Part shown: one piece after another, positions 25,816-35,993 of the stretch | Layout: every line of letters starts with the position of its first letter | Position numbering within the stretch: position 1 is the stretch's first letter | Assembly (NCBI GenBank): GCA_039025395.1 | Contig: JBCCOK010000010.1 | Location: 32,499-96,498, forward strand | DNA from: Hoeflea_A sp039025395 | GTDB lineage: Bacteria; Pseudomonadota; Alphaproteobacteria; Rhizobiales; Rhizobiaceae | Reading direction: 5' to 3' | DNA: 64,000 nucleotides | Position numbers and translations under genes: made by a program | The notes under the pieces: generated by a model | What the model saw: the letters and a program-made list of their open reading frames with translations, nothing else | Told to the model about the DNA's origin: nothing | Databases searched by the model: none

Positions 25816-27243
25816 TCAGTAACCGCTTATTGCCTTTACTTCGAGGAAATCCTCAAGGCCCCAGCGACCGCCCTCACGACCGTTGCCGGACTGCTTGTAG
25901 CCGCCGAAGGGGCTGCCGCTTGGATGATCCGTGCCGTTGATCTGCACCATTCCGGAGCGCAACTGCTTGGCAACACGCCGTGCCTTTGCCTGGTCAGAGG
26001 TCTGGACATAGGCAGACAGTCCGTAGGGTGTGTCGTTTGCAATGGAGATGGCTTCTTCCTCGGTATCGAAGGGAATCATTGCAAGCACCGGACCAAAAAC
26101 CTCTTCACGGGCGATCGTCATGTCATTGTTGACGTCAGCGAAGACGGTCGGCCTGACGAAATATCCGCGCTCCAACCCTTCAGGCCGCCCCGGACCGCCG
26201 GCAACAACGCGCGCACCTTCTTCGATCGCCTTGTTGATCAGACCCTGGATCTTGTTGAATTGCGTTTCGCTGACGACAGGTCCGATATGCCTGCCCTCCT
26301 GCGTCGGATCGCCCACCTGAACCTTGTCAGCATATTTGGCGGCAAGTTCGATGGCATCTTCATACACCGATCGCTGCACAAGCATGCGTGTCGGTGCGTT
26401 GCAGGACTGGCCCGTATTGCCGAAGCAGCCGAATATGCCTTGCTTGATCGCCTTCTCAAGATCTGAATCTTCAAAGACGATGTTGGGTGACTTGCCGCCA
26501 AGTTCCAGCGCCACGCGCTTGATCGTTCCGGCGGCCGCCTTCATGACCGAAGTGCCTGCGCGGGTTGAGCCGGTAAACGACATCATATCGATATCAGGAT
26601 GGCTGGACATCGCCTCGCCCACTACCATTCCCTCGCCGTTTACAAGGTTAAACACGCCATCTGGAAACCCTGCTTCATCAATCATCTCGGCAAAAATCAT
26701 CGCCGACAGAGGAGCGATTTCACTCGGTTTCAGAACGCAGGTGCAGCCCACCGCGAGTGCAGGTATCACTTTCAGCGCGATCTGATTGACCGGCCAGTTC
26801 CACGGCGTGATCAGACCGCAAACGCCGATCGGTTCATGGACAATCTGCTCGCCGTCATCGTTGAACTGTTCCTCGAAATGATACTTTTCAAGTGCCTTCA
26901 GAAAACCCTTCACATGGAAAGGCCCGGATCCAGCCTGGGCACTGCGGGCAAGCGAAATTGGGGCGCCCATTTCGGTGGAAATGGCATGCGCCATATCTTC
27001 GTTGCGCCGCTTCATGACCTCGAGCAGCTTTTCAATCAGCCCGACACGCTCCTCAAGCGTTGTCTGGCTGTACGTCGCGAACGCTTTTTTCGCCGCCGCA
27101 ACCGCGCGATCAACGTCGCCTTGCGAGCCCAGCGAAATAACCGCGCAGACCTCTTCGGTCGCCGGGTTGATCACGTCGTGTCGCTTCGGCTCCAGGGGTT
27201 TAACCCACGCGCCATCGATATAAAATTCGGTCTTTTCCAACAT
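25816..27243 (-). CDS. NAD(P)-dependent aldehyde dehydrogenase
   Basis: A 475-residue ALDH-superfamily enzyme oxidising an aldehyde to its acid. The motifs are TPWNWPVNQ, FTGSTRAG, the general base in ELGGKSPN, the catalytic cysteine in NTGQSCNAPTR, and EEVFGPVLA. It is only moderately similar to the BetB protein encoded 1.8 kb away, so it is not a simple duplication, and the substrate is unknown. It faces away from betC and may share a control region with it (27244-27540). With the thiolase downstream it could form a small catabolic unit. Confidence 0.88.
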   Translation of the reverse strand: MLEKTEFYIDGAWVKPLEPKRHDVINPATEEVCAVISLGSQGDVDRAVAAAKKAFATYSQTTLEERVGLIEKLLEVMKRRNEDMAHAISTEMGAPISLARSAQAGSGPFHVKGFLKALEKYHFEEQFNDDGEQIVHEPIGVCGLITPWNWPVNQIALKVIPALAVGCTCVLKPSEIAPLSAMIFAEMIDEAGFPDGVFNLVNGEGMVVGEAMSSHPDIDMMSFTGSTRAGTSVMKAAAGTIKRVALELGGKSPNIVFEDSDLEKAIKQGIFGCFGNTGQSCNAPTRMLVQRSVYEDAIELAAKYADKVQVGDPTQEGRHIGPVVSETQFNKIQGLINKAIEEGARVVAGGPGRPEGLERGYFVRPTVFADVNNDMTIAREEVFGPVLAMIPFDTEEEAISIANDTPYGLSAYVQTSDQAKARRVAKQLRSGMVQINGTDHPSGSPFGGYKQSGNGREGGRWGLEDFLEVKAISGY

Positions 27244-27540
27244 GGTTCACCTCTGCCGTCATCGGAAACTTTCGAGCCCACAGCCATAAACGCTATGCAG
27301 CCAAAATCAATCAAATTAAAGGCCGCCTTGTCGTATTAGGCCTGCAATTTTTTGTCGGTCCTCTCCCCAAGCGGATCCAAAGGCTTCGGCAGCCTTATGG
27401 CACCATACCCAGCCGATTGCGCTCAAGCGAGCAGCAGGCTTTGTCCGAATTGAGATTTTTCTTGAATGAATGACCAATCAAAAATAAAGAGGAAGTCGGG
27501 CGACTCCTTGCAAGCGGCATCGACCGGGCCGGAGACTTTA

Positions 27541-29070
27541 ATGATGGATCGGCAGCCAAACATCCTGATCATCATGGTGGATCAGCTGAACGGGACGCTA
27601 TTTCCGGATGGACCGGCGGAATGGCTGCATACACCAAACCTGAAGGCGCTGGCACAGCGCTCGGCACGGTTCAACAACACGTACACCGCATCACCACTCT
27701 GCGCCCCAGGACGCGCGTCATTCATGTCGGGGCAGTTGCCAAGCCGCACGCGGGTTTACGACAATGCCTCAGAGTTTAATTCCGATGTTCCAACCTTTGC
27801 GCACCACCTGCGCCGGAACGGCTACTACACGTGTCTATCCGGCAAAATGCACTTTGTCGGGCCCGATCAGTTGCACGGATTTGAAGAACGGCTGACGACT
27901 GATATCTATCCGGCCGATTTCGGATGGACGCCCGATTACAGGCGACCGGGCGAACGCGTCGACTGGTGGTATCATAACCTCGGGTCGGTCACCGGCGCCG
28001 GTATCGCCGAAACCTCGAACCAACTGGAATATGACGACGAGGTTGCGTTCCGCGGCCTTCAAAAACTGCACCAATTGGCACGCGCATCGGACGATCCCGA
28101 TGCAAGGCCTTGGTGCCTGACCGTCTCATTCACCCATCCGCACGATCCCTATGTCGCGCGCCGCAAGTACTGGGACCTGTACGAGGATTGCGCACATCTG
28201 GAACCGCCAGTCGCACCCATTGCCTTTGAAGATCAGGATCCGCACGCGCGGCGGCTTTACCTTGCGAATGATTACCGAAACTTCGATATCGGACCCGAGC
28301 AGGTGCGCCGGGCACGGCGCGGTTACTTCGCCAATATATCCTATCTCGACGACAAGATCGGTGAGCTTATGGACGCGCTCGAAGCCATGCGGATGGTCGA
28401 GAACACCGTCATTGTCTTTTGTTCCGACCATGGCGACATGCTCGGCGAACGCGGCCTGTGGTTCAAGATGTGCTTCTACGAGGGTTCGGCCCGGGTGCCG
28501 CTGATGATTGCAGGCCCCGGCATTGAAGCGGGTCTTTACCAGGCACCGGTTTCGACGCTCGACGTCAATCCAACCCTTGCAGACCTTGCCGGCGCCGACA
28601 TGTCCACGGTCAAAGCCTGGACGGACGGGGAGAGCCTGCTTCCCATTCTTGCCGGAGGATCGCGCACCGCGCCGGTCTTGATGGAATACGCGGCCGAAGG
28701 ATCCTATGCCCCCCTCGTCTGCATCCGGGACGGCCGTCACAAATTCGTGCATTGCGATCTGGATCCGCCTCAGCTTTTCGATCTCGCAACCGATCGCCAC
28801 GAGCTCAACAATCTCGCCGGCGAAGCAGTCTATGGGGACTTGCTGGCGGATTTTGTCAACCAGGCCCGGGCGCGTTGGGACATGGACCGGTTCGATGCCG
28901 AGGTTCGCGAAAGCCAGGCGCGCCGCCTTGTCGTCTACGAGGCTCTGCGCAACGGATCATACTATCCGTGGGACTTCCAGCCGCTGCAAAAAGCGTCCGA
29001 ACGGTACATGCGCAATCACATGGATCTCAACGAGCTTGAGGAAAACCAGCGGTTTCCGCGCGGCGAATAG
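27541..29070 (+). CDS. betC: Choline-sulfatase
   Basis: BetC hydrolyses choline-O-sulfate to choline and sulfate in the cytosol, feeding the next two enzymes. The sulfatase motif CAPGR carries the cysteine that is converted to formylglycine. With the start at ATG 27541 this is C54, the same position as in Sinorhizobium BetC. Metal ligands are in IMVDQ near the N-terminus and FCSDHGDMLGERG. GGAG lies six bases before this ATG, whereas the longer in-frame start at 27466 has no ribosome-binding site. It is the first gene of betC-betB-betA, and no betI regulator lies in front of it. Confidence 0.94.
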   Translation: MMDRQPNILIIMVDQLNGTLFPDGPAEWLHTPNLKALAQRSARFNNTYTASPLCAPGRASFMSGQLPSRTRVYDNASEFNSDVPTFAHHLRRNGYYTCLSGKMHFVGPDQLHGFEERLTTDIYPADFGWTPDYRRPGERVDWWYHNLGSVTGAGIAETSNQLEYDDEVAFRGLQKLHQLARASDDPDARPWCLTVSFTHPHDPYVARRKYWDLYEDCAHLEPPVAPIAFEDQDPHARRLYLANDYRNFDIGPEQVRRARRGYFANISYLDDKIGELMDALEAMRMVENTVIVFCSDHGDMLGERGLWFKMCFYEGSARVPLMIAGPGIEAGLYQAPVSTLDVNPTLADLAGADMSTVKAWTDGESLLPILAGGSRTAPVLMEYAAEGSYAPLVCIRDGRHKFVHCDLDPPQLFDLATDRHELNNLAGEAVYGDLLADFVNQARARWDMDRFDAEVRESQARRLVVYEALRNGSYYPWDFQPLQKASERYMRNHMDLNELEENQRFPRGE

Positions 29071-29083
29071 AACGGATTTGGCC

Positions 29084-30547
29084 ATGAAACAACAGCCTGA
29101 AGCTTCGCATTTCATTAACGGCGCCTATGTCGAGGATACCGCCGGCAAGCCCATCGAATGCGTCTATCCTGCCACAGGCGAGGTGATCGCAACCCTGCAC
29201 GCGGCAACACCTGCCATTGTCGAGGATGCCGTCGCCGCTGCCATCGAAGGCCAGAAAAAGTGGGCCGCGATGAGCGGCACGGAGCGCGGCCGCGTGTTGC
29301 GCCGCGCTGCCGACATGATGCGCGACCGCAATCGGTCTCTTTCCGAACTCGAAAGCTACGACACCGGCAAGCCGTTGCAGGAGACGCTGGTGGCAGATGC
29401 CACATCCGGTGCCGATGCGCTGGAGTATTTCGGCGGACTGGCTGCCTCGATCAACGGCGAATATATCGATCTCGGCGGCGACTTTGTTTACACGAGACGC
29501 GAGCCCTTGGGTGTCTGTGCCGGGATTGGGGCGTGGAACTATCCGACCCAGATTGCATGCTGGAAAGGCGCACCGGCGCTGGCATGCGGCAACGCGATGG
29601 TTTTCAAGCCATCCGAAACGACGCCTCTCTGCGCCCTCAAAGTGGCGGAAATCCTGCACGAGGCCGGTCTTCCAGCAGGGGTTTACAATGTCATACAGGG
29701 CTACGGCGAAACCGGTGCGGCGCTCAGTACCCATCCCGATATCGACAAGGTATCGCTCACCGGATCGGTACCGACGGGCAAAAAGGTGATGGCTGCCGCC
29801 TCGGCCGGCATTCGTCACGTGACCATGGAACTGGGCGGCAAATCGCCGCTCATCATCTTTGACGACGCCGATCTGCACGACGCGGTGGGCGGGGCCATGC
29901 TCGGCAATTTCTATTCGAGCGGGCAAGTATGTTCGAACGGCACACGTGTCTTCGTGCAGCGCAGATGCCTCGACTCCTTTGTCGAAGCGCTCATTGCCCG
30001 CACGGAAGCGATCCGGATCGGCGACCCGCAGGACGAAGCAACCCAGATGGGGCCGCTTGTCAGTGCGCGCCAGCGCGATACGGTCCTCGACTATATCGAG
30101 ATCGGCCAAAGCGAGGGCGCCGATCTTGCGACCGGCGGTAACCGTCTCGCGCTGCAGGGCATGGAAAACGGGTTCTTCGTCGAACCGACCGTTTTCACCG
30201 GTGTGAAAGACACGATGCGCATTGCGCGCGAGGAAATCTTCGGACCGGTGATGAGCGTACTTGCCTTCGATGATGAAGAAGAAGTGATTGCGCGGGCCAA
30301 TGACACCGAGTTCGGGCTTTCTGCAGGTGTCTTCACGCGCGATCTTTCGCGCGCGCACCGGGTGATCGCAGCCATCAAAGCCGGAAGTTGCTGGATCAAC
30401 ACCTACAATCTGGCACCGGTCGAGGCGCCGTTCGGTGGCTACAAGCGCTCGGGCGTGGGCCGCGAGAATTCCCGCGCCGCGATCGAATATTACAGCCAGA
30501 TCAAAAGCGTCTACGTTGCGACCGGCCCGGTCGACAGCCCCTATTGA
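29084..30547 (+). CDS. betB: Betaine-aldehyde dehydrogenase
   Basis: BetB oxidises betaine aldehyde to the osmoprotectant glycine betaine. The 487-residue protein shows AWNYPTQIACWKGAPALACG, the Glu of ELGGKSPL, the catalytic cysteine in SSGQVCSNGTR, and EEIFGPVMSV. The C-terminal end INTYNLAPVEAPFGGYKRSG is typical of betaine-aldehyde dehydrogenases. It starts 13 bases after betC and 20 bases before betA. Confidence 0.94.
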   Translation: MKQQPEASHFINGAYVEDTAGKPIECVYPATGEVIATLHAATPAIVEDAVAAAIEGQKKWAAMSGTERGRVLRRAADMMRDRNRSLSELESYDTGKPLQETLVADATSGADALEYFGGLAASINGEYIDLGGDFVYTRREPLGVCAGIGAWNYPTQIACWKGAPALACGNAMVFKPSETTPLCALKVAEILHEAGLPAGVYNVIQGYGETGAALSTHPDIDKVSLTGSVPTGKKVMAAASAGIRHVTMELGGKSPLIIFDDADLHDAVGGAMLGNFYSSGQVCSNGTRVFVQRRCLDSFVEALIARTEAIRIGDPQDEATQMGPLVSARQRDTVLDYIEIGQSEGADLATGGNRLALQGMENGFFVEPTVFTGVKDTMRIAREEIFGPVMSVLAFDDEEEVIARANDTEFGLSAGVFTRDLSRAHRVIAAIKAGSCWINTYNLAPVEAPFGGYKRSGVGRENSRAAIEYYSQIKSVYVATGPVDSPY

Positions 30548-30567
30548 AACGATCGGAGACAAATGCA

Positions 30568-32217
30568 ATGCGGGCTGATTTTGTCATCATAGGGTCCGGC
30601 TCGGCGGGCAGCGCACTGGCCAACCGGCTCAGCGAGGACGGCAGGCACTCCGTTATCGTGGTCGAGTATGGCGGATCGGATATCGGACCCTTCATCCAGA
30701 TGCCGGCGGCCCTTTCCTACCCTATGAACATGGCCCATTACGACTGGGGATACCGCACCGAACCCGAGCCCCATCTCGGCGGGCGTCGCATGGCCGCGCC
30801 CCGCGGAAAGGTGGTGGGCGGCTCGTCCTCAATCAACGGAATGGTCTATGTGCGCGGACACGCCGAAGACTTCAACGGATGGGAGCGCGCGGGCGCCGAT
30901 GGGTGGTCCTATGCGGACGTGCTTCCCTATTTCCAGAAGATGGAGACCTCGCATGGCGGTCAGAACGGCTGGCGTGGACATGCCGGACCGCTGCACGTTC
31001 GACGTGGTGAAAGGAAGAATCCGCTCTTTCAGGCTTTTATTGAAGCAGGTGCACAGGCCGGTTTCGAAGTTACCGACGATTACAATGGCGAAAAGCAGGA
31101 AGGGTTCGGCCCGATGGAACAGACGATCCATCGGGGTATCCGCTGGTCCGCGGCCAATGCCTATCTGCGGCCGGCACTCAAACGGCCCAACCTCACCCTG
31201 GTACGAGCGCTGGCGCGCAGGATCGTCATCGAAGACGGCATGGCGAGCGGCGTTGAAATCCAGAGGGGCAACGCAATCGAAACCATCGAGGCAGACCGGG
31301 AGGTCATCATAGCGGCCTCGGCCTTCAACTCTCCGAAACTGCTGATGTTGTCGGGTATCGGCCCGGCGGCACATCTCAATGCGCTTGGCATCGATGTTGT
31401 CGCCGACAGGCCCGGGGTGGGCAAGAATCTGCAGGATCACCTTGAGCTCTACATCCAGCATGAGTGCACGCAGCCGATCACCCTGAATTCCAAGCTCAAT
31501 CTGATTTCGAAGGGTCTGATCGGCGCCGAGTGGCTGTTTTTCAAATCCGGACCGGGGACCTCCAATCATTTCGAGGCTACAGCTTTCGTCCGTTCGCAAC
31601 CGGGTGTGAAATACCCGGACATCCAGTACCACTTCCTCCCGATCGCAGTGCGATATGACGGCACCGCGGCAGCAAACGTACACGGGTTTCAGGCCCATGT
31701 CGGGCCGATGCGCTCGCGGTCGCGGGGTACCGTGACGCTGCGATCGGCCGACCCCGCCGACACGCCTGTCATTCGGTTCAATTACATGAGCGAAGCGAAT
31801 GACTGGCAGGACTTCAGACACTGTATCAGGCTGACGCGCGAGATATTCGGCCAGCCGGCCTTTGATGCCTATCGCGGCCGTGAAATCGCGCCCGGCGAAG
31901 ATGTTCAAAGCGACGACGAACTGGACGGCTTCATCGTCGAACACGCCGAAAGCGCCTATCATCCCTGCGGAACGTGCAGGATGGGCCGGGCTGACGATGC
32001 GCTCAGTGTCGTTGATCCGCAGTGCCGGGTAATCGGCGTTGACTGCCTGAGGGTCGCGGACTCCTCCGTGTTCCCGGAAATCACCAACGGCAATTTGAAT
32101 GCACCGTCGATCATGGTCGGTGAAAAGGCCTCCGATCACATTCTTGGGCAACAGCCCCTGCCCCGGTCGAACCTGCGCCCCTGGATCCACCCGAATTGGG
32201 AATGCTCCGACCGTTAA
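30568..32217 (+). CDS. betA: Choline dehydrogenase
   Basis: A 549-residue GMC-family flavoprotein that oxidises choline to betaine aldehyde and passes electrons to the respiratory chain at the membrane. The N-terminal FAD motif is IIGSGSAGSALANRL. GMC signature 1 is the RGKVVGGSSSINGMVYVRG region, and the C-terminal active site is HPCGTCRMG followed by ITNGNLNAPSIMVGEKASD. GGAG precedes the ATG at 30568. It completes conversion of choline sulfate to betaine within one operon. Confidence 0.94.
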   Translation: MRADFVIIGSGSAGSALANRLSEDGRHSVIVVEYGGSDIGPFIQMPAALSYPMNMAHYDWGYRTEPEPHLGGRRMAAPRGKVVGGSSSINGMVYVRGHAEDFNGWERAGADGWSYADVLPYFQKMETSHGGQNGWRGHAGPLHVRRGERKNPLFQAFIEAGAQAGFEVTDDYNGEKQEGFGPMEQTIHRGIRWSAANAYLRPALKRPNLTLVRALARRIVIEDGMASGVEIQRGNAIETIEADREVIIAASAFNSPKLLMLSGIGPAAHLNALGIDVVADRPGVGKNLQDHLELYIQHECTQPITLNSKLNLISKGLIGAEWLFFKSGPGTSNHFEATAFVRSQPGVKYPDIQYHFLPIAVRYDGTAAANVHGFQAHVGPMRSRSRGTVTLRSADPADTPVIRFNYMSEANDWQDFRHCIRLTREIFGQPAFDAYRGREIAPGEDVQSDDELDGFIVEHAESAYHPCGTCRMGRADDALSVVDPQCRVIGVDCLRVADSSVFPEITNGNLNAPSIMVGEKASDHILGQQPLPRSNLRPWIHPNWECSDR

Positions 32218-32348
32218 CAAGGAACTGCAGACGGTTTTCATCCCTGCGTAGCGACGAAGGTAAACAGTGCATTAACCATATTCCGGCACTTTCAGGTAAA
32301 GGTGCTGCGACGCAGCCGCCGATGATCGACCGATAAAGAGGCCGGCTG

Positions 32349-33683
32349 ATGCCGGACAGGATTGTGGCTGTCGCCGAGCAGAGGCTATTCACAGGCTTTC
32401 ATCACTCCAGCCTGCAGCCGTTGATGAAGCTGGTCGGCGGAATAGCCGCCTATTGCGCGTTCTGCCTCGTGCTGTTGTCGCTGCGACCGTTCAACTATGT
32501 CAGCGTCCGGCAACTGGAAACACAGCATGGCGACTCGCTCAACCAGATCGGCTACCTCGCTGCAGGTACCATCGCCGCAGTTTGTATCGCCAGCCTCGTT
32601 GACCGCCGGTTGTTGCGGATATTTCTGGCGCCTGCATGGATCGGCATTTTCGCTGTGCTTGTCCTGTCCGTTATGGTCGCGCCAAATCCGGAAGCCGTGT
32701 TGCGTTCCGTGGCGCTCACGCTGATCTGCATCCTGATCACCTCTTGCATTGTTCTTTTGCCACCGGACGAACGCGCGTTCCAGATTGTCAGCGCAAGTGC
32801 CATTCTGAGCGTTCTGGCAATCAGCTACGCGGGGATCATCCTGATTCCGGATGAGGCGATCCACGGCGGGGTCGGCGACGAAGCGCACCATGCCGGTCTT
32901 TGGCGCGGCCACTTTGCCCACAAGAACCTCGCCGGACCGACGATATCCGTCCTCATCATGTTCGGGATTTACCTTTGGCGCGCCGGGATGAAGGCAGTCG
33001 GCATGGTGATTGTCGCACTGTCACTCGTGTTTGTTATCCAGACCGGCTCGAAAACAACGATAAGTCTTGTTCCGATTGCCGTGATCGCCGTGCTTGCCGG
33101 ACGCGTTTTCGGCTTGCCAATGCTGACGGTTGCGCTTTACGCAGCCGCTGTGCTCGCGTTGGCGATGCTGACGATCGGCTCCGTCTATATACCGTTCTTT
33201 GCGCAAATCACTGCACTCTTGCTGGACGATCCCTCTTTCACCGGGCGCGCAACGCTATGGGAGTACGGAATTCTCAACATTCCCAACCATCTCTGGTTCG
33301 GAACGGGTTATGACAATTTCTGGGGAACGCCGCTTGTGACGGACATGGAATACCCCTACGCGTGGCCGTGGGATTTTCGCGGCATCGTGCACGGCCACAA
33401 CAACTACATCGACATTGCCCTGACGACCGGTGTCTTCGGCTTCGTCATCCTGTTTTGGGCGCTCTTCATTGCGCCTGCCGTCAACTATGTAAAGTCCTGC
33501 CAAATCCCGTCCAACCGGAACCTTGCCGATCTTTTCATGATGATCATCGTTTTTCTGGCGCTGCTGTCTTTCATGGAGACCTTCTTCCTGCGGCGCATGG
33601 ATCCGATCTGGCTGATGATGGTGATTGCCGTTGTCGGCCTCCAGCTTACGGCGCGCTATAAAACCCTCAAGGCAAACGGATGA
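32349..33683 (+). CDS. O-antigen ligase/Wzy-type polysaccharide polymerase
   Basis: A 444-residue inner-membrane protein with about 11-12 hydrophobic segments. A large periplasmic loop near residues 300-355 carries the Wzy_C-like features: an arginine-containing TGRATLWEYG, GTGYDNFWG and HGHNNYIDIALTTG. These match ExoQ/O-antigen-ligase family proteins, which polymerise or ligate polysaccharide repeat units. No other polysaccharide genes are adjacent, so the substrate is open. The start may be the ATG at 32349 or an internal Met near residue 26. Confidence 0.85.
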   Translation: MPDRIVAVAEQRLFTGFHHSSLQPLMKLVGGIAAYCAFCLVLLSLRPFNYVSVRQLETQHGDSLNQIGYLAAGTIAAVCIASLVDRRLLRIFLAPAWIGIFAVLVLSVMVAPNPEAVLRSVALTLICILITSCIVLLPPDERAFQIVSASAILSVLAISYAGIILIPDEAIHGGVGDEAHHAGLWRGHFAHKNLAGPTISVLIMFGIYLWRAGMKAVGMVIVALSLVFVIQTGSKTTISLVPIAVIAVLAGRVFGLPMLTVALYAAAVLALAMLTIGSVYIPFFAQITALLLDDPSFTGRATLWEYGILNIPNHLWFGTGYDNFWGTPLVTDMEYPYAWPWDFRGIVHGHNNYIDIALTTGVFGFVILFWALFIAPAVNYVKSCQIPSNRNLADLFMMIIVFLALLSFMETFFLRRMDPIWLMMVIAVVGLQLTARYKTLKANG

Positions 33684-33793
33684 CGCCGCTGCGCCAAGGG
33701 CCAGACGGGCAAAGACATGCCACTCTACGCTTGAATTTCTGAACGGAGATGTTAAGTGCAGGCTCCAGCCGGGACTGCGTTTCGCGGCAGTGT

Positions 33794-33868
33794 TGGGGCG
33801 TAGCCAAGTGGTAAGGCAGCGGTTTTTGGTACCGCCATGCGCTGGTTCGAATCCAGCCGCCCCAGCCA
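33794..33868 (+). tRNA. tRNA-Gln (anticodon TTG)
   Basis: Full cloverleaf. The acceptor TGGGGCG pairs with CGCCCCA, the anticodon stem GCGGT/ACCGC encloses the loop TTTTGGT with anticodon TTG, and the T arm has GGTTCGAATCC. Discriminator G is at 33865 and the CCA end is encoded (33866-33868). It stands alone, after the O-antigen-ligase-like gene. Confidence 0.97.
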
Positions 33869-33974
33869 ACTTTCCCAAGCCCACGCGCACCTGCCCAACC
33901 GGATCAACTCGGATTGGTCAGCGCGTTGCGGTTTTCCCCGATGCCTGGCCTTTCCAACCAAGATGATCGCCCAA

Positions 33975-34892
33975 TCACCGCCCCCTGATCCGCGGGTCGA
34001 GGGCGTCACGCAAGCCGTCACCAATGTAATTCACGCTCAGGACGGTCAGCGAGATGGCCAAGCCCGGCCACAATACGCGTTCGGGGTATTGCTGCATGTA
34101 GTCGGTCGAATCGAACAGCAGGCGCCCCCAGGTCGGAAAATCCGACGGAAAACCCAGGCCCAGAAAGGACAGCGCGGACTCTGTTATGATCGCGTTGGCA
34201 ATGCCCAGGGTCGCGGAAACGGTGATCGGCGACAGAACGTTCGGTAGAATATGGCGAAGGATCATGCGCTGCGGCGGCGTACCGATGGACCGCGAAGCCA
34301 CAATGAACTCCCGCTCCTTGATGGCAAGGACATCGCCGCGCACGATGCGCGCGGTCTGCATCCAGGACGTGATGCCAATGACAAAGACGATCAGAAAGAA
34401 TATCCCCGTCTCCGGTCCGAAGGCTGCGCGCAGCGTATCCCGGAAGAGCATGATAATGACCAGCAGCAGCGGCAGGAGCGGCAGCGCCAGGAACAGATCG
34501 GTAAGCCGCATCAAAGGACCGTCAAGCCGCCTGAAATAGCCAGCCAGGACACCGATGAGGGCGCCTACGACCAGGGCCAGTGCCATGGCGGTGATGCCGA
34601 CTGCCATCGATACACGTCCACCCATGAGGACACGGGCCAGCGTGTCGCGGCCGAGTTGATCGGTTCCGAGCGGATGGGCGAGAGTCGGTCCCGAGTTGCG
34701 GGCCCGAATGTCGATATATTGGGCGTCGATGGTCCAGACATAGGGGCCAAGGGTGACTGCAAGGACGACGAAGATGAAGAAGCCCATACCCCACACGGCG
34801 CCGCGATGGGTCTTGAACTGATCCCAGACGAGACGCCATTGGGATTTTGGCGGTTGCTCGTCGGCAAGCGCTTCAGGAACCGTGTCAGTCAT
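33975..34892 (-). CDS. Peptide/oligopeptide-type ABC transporter permease (DppC/OppC-like)
   Basis: A 305-residue inner-membrane permease with a cytosolic N-terminus, an OppC_N region (FKTHRGAVWGMGFFIF), the family stretch HPLGTDQLGRDTLARVLMGGRVS, and the EAA loop around FIVASRSIGTPPQRMILRHILPN. Six helices. The start at 34892 overlaps the preceding permease by 8 bases. It is the last gene of the transport operon. Downstream lies only the oppositely oriented tRNA-Gln, so no ATPase genes follow. Confidence 0.92.
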   Translation of the reverse strand: MTDTVPEALADEQPPKSQWRLVWDQFKTHRGAVWGMGFFIFVVLAVTLGPYVWTIDAQYIDIRARNSGPTLAHPLGTDQLGRDTLARVLMGGRVSMAVGITAMALALVVGALIGVLAGYFRRLDGPLMRLTDLFLALPLLPLLLVIIMLFRDTLRAAFGPETGIFFLIVFVIGITSWMQTARIVRGDVLAIKEREFIVASRSIGTPPQRMILRHILPNVLSPITVSATLGIANAIITESALSFLGLGFPSDFPTWGRLLFDSTDYMQQYPERVLWPGLAISLTVLSVNYIGDGLRDALDPRIRGR

Positions 34893-35892
34893 AGCGTATC
34901 CTCGGATCCAGCAGTCCGTAAAGGACGTCGGCGACCAGATTGAACAGGACAATCAGACCCGCGAAAATGAAGGTCAGGGTCTGGACCGTCGGCAGATCGC
35001 CGCCCTGAATGGAGATGATCAGCAGTTGGCCAAGGCCGTTCACCTTGAAAACCTGCTCGGTGATAATTGCGCCGCCAAAGATCTGCGGTACGCCAAGGGC
35101 GATGACGGTGACAACAGGAATGAGGGAGTTGCGAAGCACGTGAACGAGCACGACAGCCTGTTCGCGGACCCCCTTCGCTCGCGCCGTGCGAACATAATCC
35201 TGATTGAGATTGTCGAGCATGGAGGCGCGCATGAACCGGCTGATCTGCGCGGCATTGAACAGGGCGAGGACGGCCACCGGCATGATCATCTGCCGGACCT
35301 GGAAGAGGAAGCTTTCCCAGTCCGTCACCTCATGGGTGGTGTCGTATATTGACGGGAACCAGCCAAGCCAGACTGAAAAAACAACAATCGCCAGAACACC
35401 GGTGAAAAAGGTCGGGACCGAAAAGCCGACCATCGAGATGAACGTGCCGATCTGATCAAAAAGGCTGTATTGCCGGTAGGCTGAGATAATGCCGATCGGC
35501 AGTGCAATAAGCACCCCGATGACATAGGACATGCCCACGACCCATAATGTCTGGAGCATACGCTGAACGATCAGGTCGACCACAGGCGAGCGGGTCTGCC
35601 AGCTCAGCACGCGCAGCCGGTCGCCGCCAAAATCCCACCCGAACCATTGCTCGATCATGTTGAGCGGTTCATTGATGAAGAACTGCTTGCACCAAAGCAG
35701 ATAGCGAATGTAGATCGGATCGCCGAGGCCCAGCGACTGCCTGATCTTCTCGCGCACTTCAGGCGGTATGGTCAGCGGCAAATTGGCCGTCGGATCGCTT
35801 GGCGCCAGATCGAGCAATAGAAATATAATGAGGCTGATCGCAATCAGCGTCGGAATGGCCAGCACAAGCCGGCGAACGGTGAAGTTCAGCAT
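34885..35892 (-). CDS. Peptide/oligopeptide-type ABC transporter permease (DppB/OppB-like)
   Basis: A 335-residue permease with the DppB-type N-terminal helix (RRLVLAIPTLIAISLIIF), a periplasmic insert, and the EAA loop at DYVRTARAKGVREQAVVLVHVLRNSLIPV. It ends in the family motif DVLYGLLDPRIRYD. It follows the binding-protein gene by 101 bases and is coupled to the next permease. Confidence 0.92.
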   Translation of the reverse strand: MLNFTVRRLVLAIPTLIAISLIIFLLLDLAPSDPTANLPLTIPPEVREKIRQSLGLGDPIYIRYLLWCKQFFINEPLNMIEQWFGWDFGGDRLRVLSWQTRSPVVDLIVQRMLQTLWVVGMSYVIGVLIALPIGIISAYRQYSLFDQIGTFISMVGFSVPTFFTGVLAIVVFSVWLGWFPSIYDTTHEVTDWESFLFQVRQMIMPVAVLALFNAAQISRFMRASMLDNLNQDYVRTARAKGVREQAVVLVHVLRNSLIPVVTVIALGVPQIFGGAIITEQVFKVNGLGQLLIISIQGGDLPTVQTLTFIFAGLIVLFNLVADVLYGLLDPRIRYD

Positions 35893-35993
35893 TGGATCAA
35901 TATCTCAGATACGGCCGAGGGGCCGCCCCGGTGACCCGGAGCGGCGTGATTGCGGCAGCGACCTGCAGGTCCCTGCCCCTTTCCTCGATCGTG

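Noticed and set aside
28706..29083. N-terminal extension of BetB reaching back into betC
   Set aside because: The extension is an alternative frame of betC. The normal BetB start MKQQPEASHFINGAY lies at 29084.
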